From NCBI GenBank assembly GCA_015231815.1, contig JADGAW010000025.1:1-17618 (forward strand): 17,618 nt of DNA, given 5' to 3'. Under the pieces are notes generated by a model that was not told where the DNA came from, searched no databases, and was given only the letters and a program-made list of their open reading frames with translations. Position numbers and translations under genes: made by a program. Every line of letters begins with the position of its first letter. Position 1 is the first letter of the stretch. This document shows positions 15,501-17,618 of the stretch, piece by piece. This DNA comes from Nitrospinota bacterium (lineage in GTDB: Bacteria; Nitrospinota_A; JADGAW01).

Positions 15501-16257
15501 TGAGGAAATAGCCAGAGAAGGAATCATCGCCCTCGTTGCAAATACAGGAAAAGATGGATTGAAAATGGCAAAGGAGGAAAACATCAGAGGTATCATCCTT
15601 GACCTTGGATTACCGGATATGAACGGCATTGAAGTTTTAAGAGAGCTGAAAAGCACCAAGGAACTAAGTAAAATCCCTGTATACATTATTTCTGGAAAAG
15701 AAAAATCAAAGGAGATTCTCGCAAAAGATATTATCGGCTACATACAAAAACCCGCAAGTCTGGACAACATTGATTCTGCTATTAAAGATATCGCCTTAAC
15801 CTCAAAACAGGCTGTGGCTCTGGAACGTGTACGGGAATCCTATATGACAGGAGCATCAAATCAACTGGGGGGAAAAGAACTCAAAGGAAAAATAATTCTT
15901 GCAGTAGATGATGATGTGAAAAACATCTTTATTCTTTCTTCAGCTTTAGAAGCAAAAGGAGCTGAGGTTTTAGAAGCAATGAACGGGAAAAAAGCTCTTG
16001 AAATTCTGGAAAAAACCTCGGTTGACCTCATACTTATGGATATCATGATGCCAGAGATGGACGGATATGAGACGATCAGGGAAATAAGAAAAAACGATCG
16101 GCTTAAATCAATACCGATCATCGCCCTGACTGCAAAAGCTATGAAAAAAGACAAGGAAAAATGCATTGCGGCTGGAGCAAATGATTACATTACAAAACCT
16201 GTTGATTACGACACCCTCATTAGTCTTACTGCTGTCTGGAGCAACAAAAAAGTATGA
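12547..16257 (+). CDS. Hybrid sensor histidine kinase: dCache-HAMP-GAF-coiled coil-HisKA-HATPase-REC-REC
   Basis: A 1236-residue inner-membrane kinase. Membrane helices at about 18-38 and 328-348 enclose a periplasmic region of about 290 residues resembling a double Cache sensor (RFIDMKGNEKINVQYD; YAMPVINSNGEEHGVLILTL). In the cytoplasm come HAMP (about 349-402), a second HAMP-like stretch (410-448), GAF (about 465-600) and a Gln/Glu-rich coiled coil (about 610-710). The kinase core has the phospho-accepting H721 in SHELRTP, N839 of the N box, D869 in DTGIGVP, and GGTGLGLS from about 898. Receiver 1 has D976/D977, phospho-Asp D1019 and K1068; receiver 2 has D1121-D1123, phospho-Asp D1165 and K1217. 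All key residues are intact, so it should be active. No separate output domain is attached. It starts ten bases after the repeat-protein gene and its TGA overlaps the next ATG, so expression is coupled. Confidence 0.95.
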   Translation: MNLIKLFSINNFGLKHKLILIFFSLIFLGISGIALYGYNNANSSYLKEAQKSGEHELSDLVMEIDGLLEPMPHDLHFLANFYALHQYLNWNSLGEKNMIFSSKKVVQDSFKSYMESKKIFFKVRFIDMKGNEKINVQYDRNTGLSYHMTQSKLQNKFERNYFQEALKLKDNEVYVSPLNLNREYGKVMLPHLPVLRYAMPVINSNGEEHGVLILTLFGDTILNSIYREDKTEVNRRLILVGKDGSYLTHENSSKLWDMSLNNGHTLKNDYPEIFQATTKKNSGTLQHDNYIVNFQKVFPLKGSKTEYWILINFTDKEIALAKAKHFQYVFVGILLSTLFVAFITIRYFMRGVTDPLEVASRQLKELSKGRINRDEISYKNRDEIGEIIDAVNSLKDNTKNTIEQAKKIASGDYNSHVAMRSDEDSLSESLNNMLTTLKNNEAKAKELSWMQESLNKLNAELSGNLSLKELCEKAIHFLAQKLNAGQGAFYLNDPKEKRLNLTATYAFNKKVNHSFKMGEGIIGQVALKREPIIQKNIKREDKAITTGLVDEAPLMTYSSPIIYEEELYGIIELASFEEFTSLQRAFIEESEKVIATFLYSGVKNNEIKELLVAAEVATTEAQKRSEELQKINAKMEEQQQKLQQQSEELQQTNSQMEEQQQQLQQQTEELHQANTQMEEQQEQLKQQSFDLKIKNEDLELKQKELEKTNQYKSEFLANMSHELRTPLNSIILLSKIISRNEMKNLTEEDIKKANIINSSGNELLRLINDILDISKIESGHMLLNIAKISTKHICNHISDLFDSAAKENGVSFILDDQLKSTIETDKEKLFQVLLNFLSNAFKFTKKGSVTLKIEKTKNKEFPLKFSVIDTGIGVPKDKQGEIFEAFRQVDGSITREFGGTGLGLSIARQFAKLLGGTIELESKEGKGSSFALLLPESPRKNEEVPAIKEKNETGKQTAHVTQTVPTGKSKILIIEDDTTFASTVSEEIAREGIIALVANTGKDGLKMAKEENIRGIILDLGLPDMNGIEVLRELKSTKELSKIPVYIISGKEKSKEILAKDIIGYIQKPASLDNIDSAIKDIALTSKQAVALERVRESYMTGASNQLGGKELKGKIILAVDDDVKNIFILSSALEAKGAEVLEAMNGKKALEILEKTSVDLILMDIMMPEMDGYETIREIRKNDRLKSIPIIALTAKAMKKDKEKCIAAGANDYITKPVDYDTLISLTAVWSNKKV
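14419..14607 (+). repeat. Three 63-base tandem repeats coding a 21-residue coiled-coil unit
   Basis: Codons 625-645, 646-666 and 667-687 of the hybrid kinase each begin S/T-E-E-L and end Q-Q-Q or K-Q-Q, with M-E-E-Q-Q in the middle. The 21-residue period is exactly three heptads, so the repeats extend one continuous coil between GAF and HisKA. DNA identity between units is partial. Copy-number change here would lengthen or shorten the coil in three-heptad steps without breaking register. Confidence 0.85.
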
Positions 16258-17618
16258 ACGTAACAAAGCATTGTGAACAGGACAAGGCTTACATTGTTGC
16301 CACAGGAAATTTTGAGACAGAGGATGATTCACATGAATTCATAAAAGCACTATGCAATTCTGAGGAAGTTGATATTGAAATAACCTTTCTCGACATCTGG
16401 CTTCTTCCCCCTGATGTTATCGAAATACTTGCAGATTTTCCCATTTTATTTCCTGAAAAAAAAGTTAAACTTTTTACTCTCAACAGACAGCTTTACTCTT
16501 ATTTATACAATCTTGGAATTAACAGTCGCTTTGTTAGCCACAAGGTCCTTTATAGAAAACAGGAAACCAACGTTGAAAGCTTGGCCATCGGAGGTTCAGC
16601 AGAAAGTCTGGAAAGAATATTTACCATCATTGAAAGGCTTCCTCTTTCCGAAATATCTGTTTTTATCATTCAACATGTACGGGAAGAGAGCAAAACACTT
16701 CTCGATGAATTGTTGCGAAAAAGAACTGACTACCCCGTTTCGGTAGCTCAGGATAAAGAAATTGTTAAAAAAAAACAAATATATATCGCTCCTTCAAGTT
16801 CTCACATGAAAGTTATTGATGGAGTTATATTTCTTTCAAAGGAGCCTCCAGTTAACTATGCCAGACCTTCAATAGATGTCCTTTTTTCCTCTCTCGCAAA
16901 GGAATATGGTAACCGGTTAATCGTGATGGTTCTCAGTGGATATGGAAGTGATGCTGTACAATCGCTGGATTTACTAAAAAAGTCCGGTTCAACCGTAATT
17001 ATCGAAGACCCAAATGATTGTCCAAATGCCAATGTGCTTCCAACTCACGCTATTGAGTCGGGAAACTTCCATCATATTATGGACATCAAGGAGGCAGGAC
17101 GTTATCTTTATCATCTTTTTAGTAACAATGAAATTGAAGATAAGGATGTAAAAATTTTTCTTGAAGACGTTTTTGAACAGTATGGATATGATTTTCGCTC
17201 ATATAATCTTGATAGCTTGAAGCGAAGAATTCAAAACTTCATTCGAATGGAACATTTCGATTCTTTTGGTGAAATGGCAATAGATATTATGGAGGAAGCA
17301 GATTGTTTTGAAAAATTTCTGATTGCATTAAGTGTAAGTGTCACCGCATTTTTTCGCAACCCCAATATCTACCGCTGCCTAAGAGAAAACATATTACCCC
17401 GATTTTCAGAATCTCAACATATAAGAGTTTGGTCTGCTGGTTGCGCAACGGGTGAAGAACCCTACTCTATAGCAATTGTTTTGGAAGAATCAGGACTTCT
17501 TGAAAAAACTGATATTTATGCAACAGATATAAACCCAAACCTTTTAAATCAGGCAAAAAACGGGCTCTTCTCAATGAAAAAACAGGATGAGGACAGCCTC
17601 GCCTATAAAGAATCAAAC
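16254..17618 (+). CDS. STAS-like / CheB methylesterase / CheR methyltransferase fusion (3' end outside window)
   Basis: 455 residues are visible and the frame is open at the window end. Residues 1-100 have the strand/helix pattern of a STAS fold (VDIEITFLDIWLLPPDVIEI; VKLFTLNRQLYSYLYNLGI); this is a weaker call. Residues about 108-290 are CheB methylesterase: catalytic Ser S115 (AIGGSAES), His H141 (IIQHV) and Asp D233 (LSGYGSDA) are all kept, although the usual S-TGG loop reads SAESL. Residues about 295-455 are CheR: LKRRI (322-326), VTAFFRN (363-369), the SAM-binding GCATGEEP (396-403) and ATDIN (423-427). Such proteins add and remove methyl esters on Glu side chains. There is no receiver domain before CheB, so its control must differ from classical CheB. 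The start ATG overlaps the kinase stop (ATGA), which ties it to that kinase. The C-terminal extent is unknown. Confidence 0.93.
   Translation, partial: MNVTKHCEQDKAYIVATGNFETEDDSHEFIKALCNSEEVDIEITFLDIWLLPPDVIEILADFPILFPEKKVKLFTLNRQLYSYLYNLGINSRFVSHKVLYRKQETNVESLAIGGSAESLERIFTIIERLPLSEISVFIIQHVREESKTLLDELLRKRTDYPVSVAQDKEIVKKKQIYIAPSSSHMKVIDGVIFLSKEPPVNYARPSIDVLFSSLAKEYGNRLIVMVLSGYGSDAVQSLDLLKKSGSTVIIEDPNDCPNANVLPTHAIESGNFHHIMDIKEAGRYLYHLFSNNEIEDKDVKIFLEDVFEQYGYDFRSYNLDSLKRRIQNFIRMEHFDSFGEMAIDIMEEADCFEKFLIALSVSVTAFFRNPNIYRCLRENILPRFSESQHIRVWSAGCATGEEPYSIAIVLEESGLLEKTDIYATDINPNLLNQAKNGLFSMKKQDEDSLAYKESN

Noticed and set aside
15207..15686. 159-residue open frame on the minus strand inside the hybrid kinase
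   Set aside because: It lies wholly antisense to the intact HATPase and receiver 1 coding region, with low-complexity Ser/Pro/Phe-rich content and no motif. It is a shadow of the real gene.

Overview
The window is an AT-rich stretch of a Gram-negative bacterial chromosome. The Gram-negative call rests on a cyclophilin with a likely lipoprotein signal, a GspG-like pseudopilin, a signal-peptide-bearing repeat protein and a periplasmic-sensor kinase. The mix of a short MetF with a CRDxNR signature, a pseudopilin, large hybrid kinases and CheB/CheR fusions would suit a low-GC Desulfobacterota or other 'deltaproteobacterial' lineage, but this is a guess from gene style and no marker gene settles it. 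Few genes have a clear Shine-Dalgarno sequence. I see no tRNA, rRNA, CRISPR array or insertion sequence.

Layout. Positions 1-3237 run rightwards: the end of argJ (arginine biosynthesis), a metF-like methylenetetrahydrofolate reductase, and two adjacent small proteins that each have three membrane segments and a winged-helix-like tail. Positions 3270-6389 run leftwards: a pseudopilin, then a periplasmic cyclophilin-type prolyl isomerase that is probably co-transcribed with a TPR protein carrying a degenerate receiver-like N-terminus. A 286-base divergent gap (6390-6675) separates the pseudopilin from the right half. It holds a sigma-54-like site facing the pseudopilin and a weak -10 facing the helicase.

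Positions 6676-11484 encode one 1602-residue protein joining a DEDD-type exonuclease-like domain, a cysteine cluster, a complete RecQ (SF2) helicase and a complete UvrD/PcrA-type (SF1) helicase. It is presumably a DNA repair or recombination enzyme.

Positions 11619-17618 form a tight three-gene signalling operon. A good sigma-70-like promoter precedes a secreted protein made almost entirely of eight copies of an unrecognised helical repeat. Ten bases later comes a dCache-HAMP-GAF-coiled-coil hybrid histidine kinase with two receivers. It overlaps by ATGA with a STAS-like/CheB/CheR fusion that runs off the window. The layout suggests that the secreted protein feeds the periplasmic sensor, and that the CheB/CheR protein reversibly methylates the kinase, possibly on its Gln/Glu-rich coil. 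That would be adaptation without a classical methyl-accepting chemotaxis protein. This operon is the most promising candidate for something undescribed.
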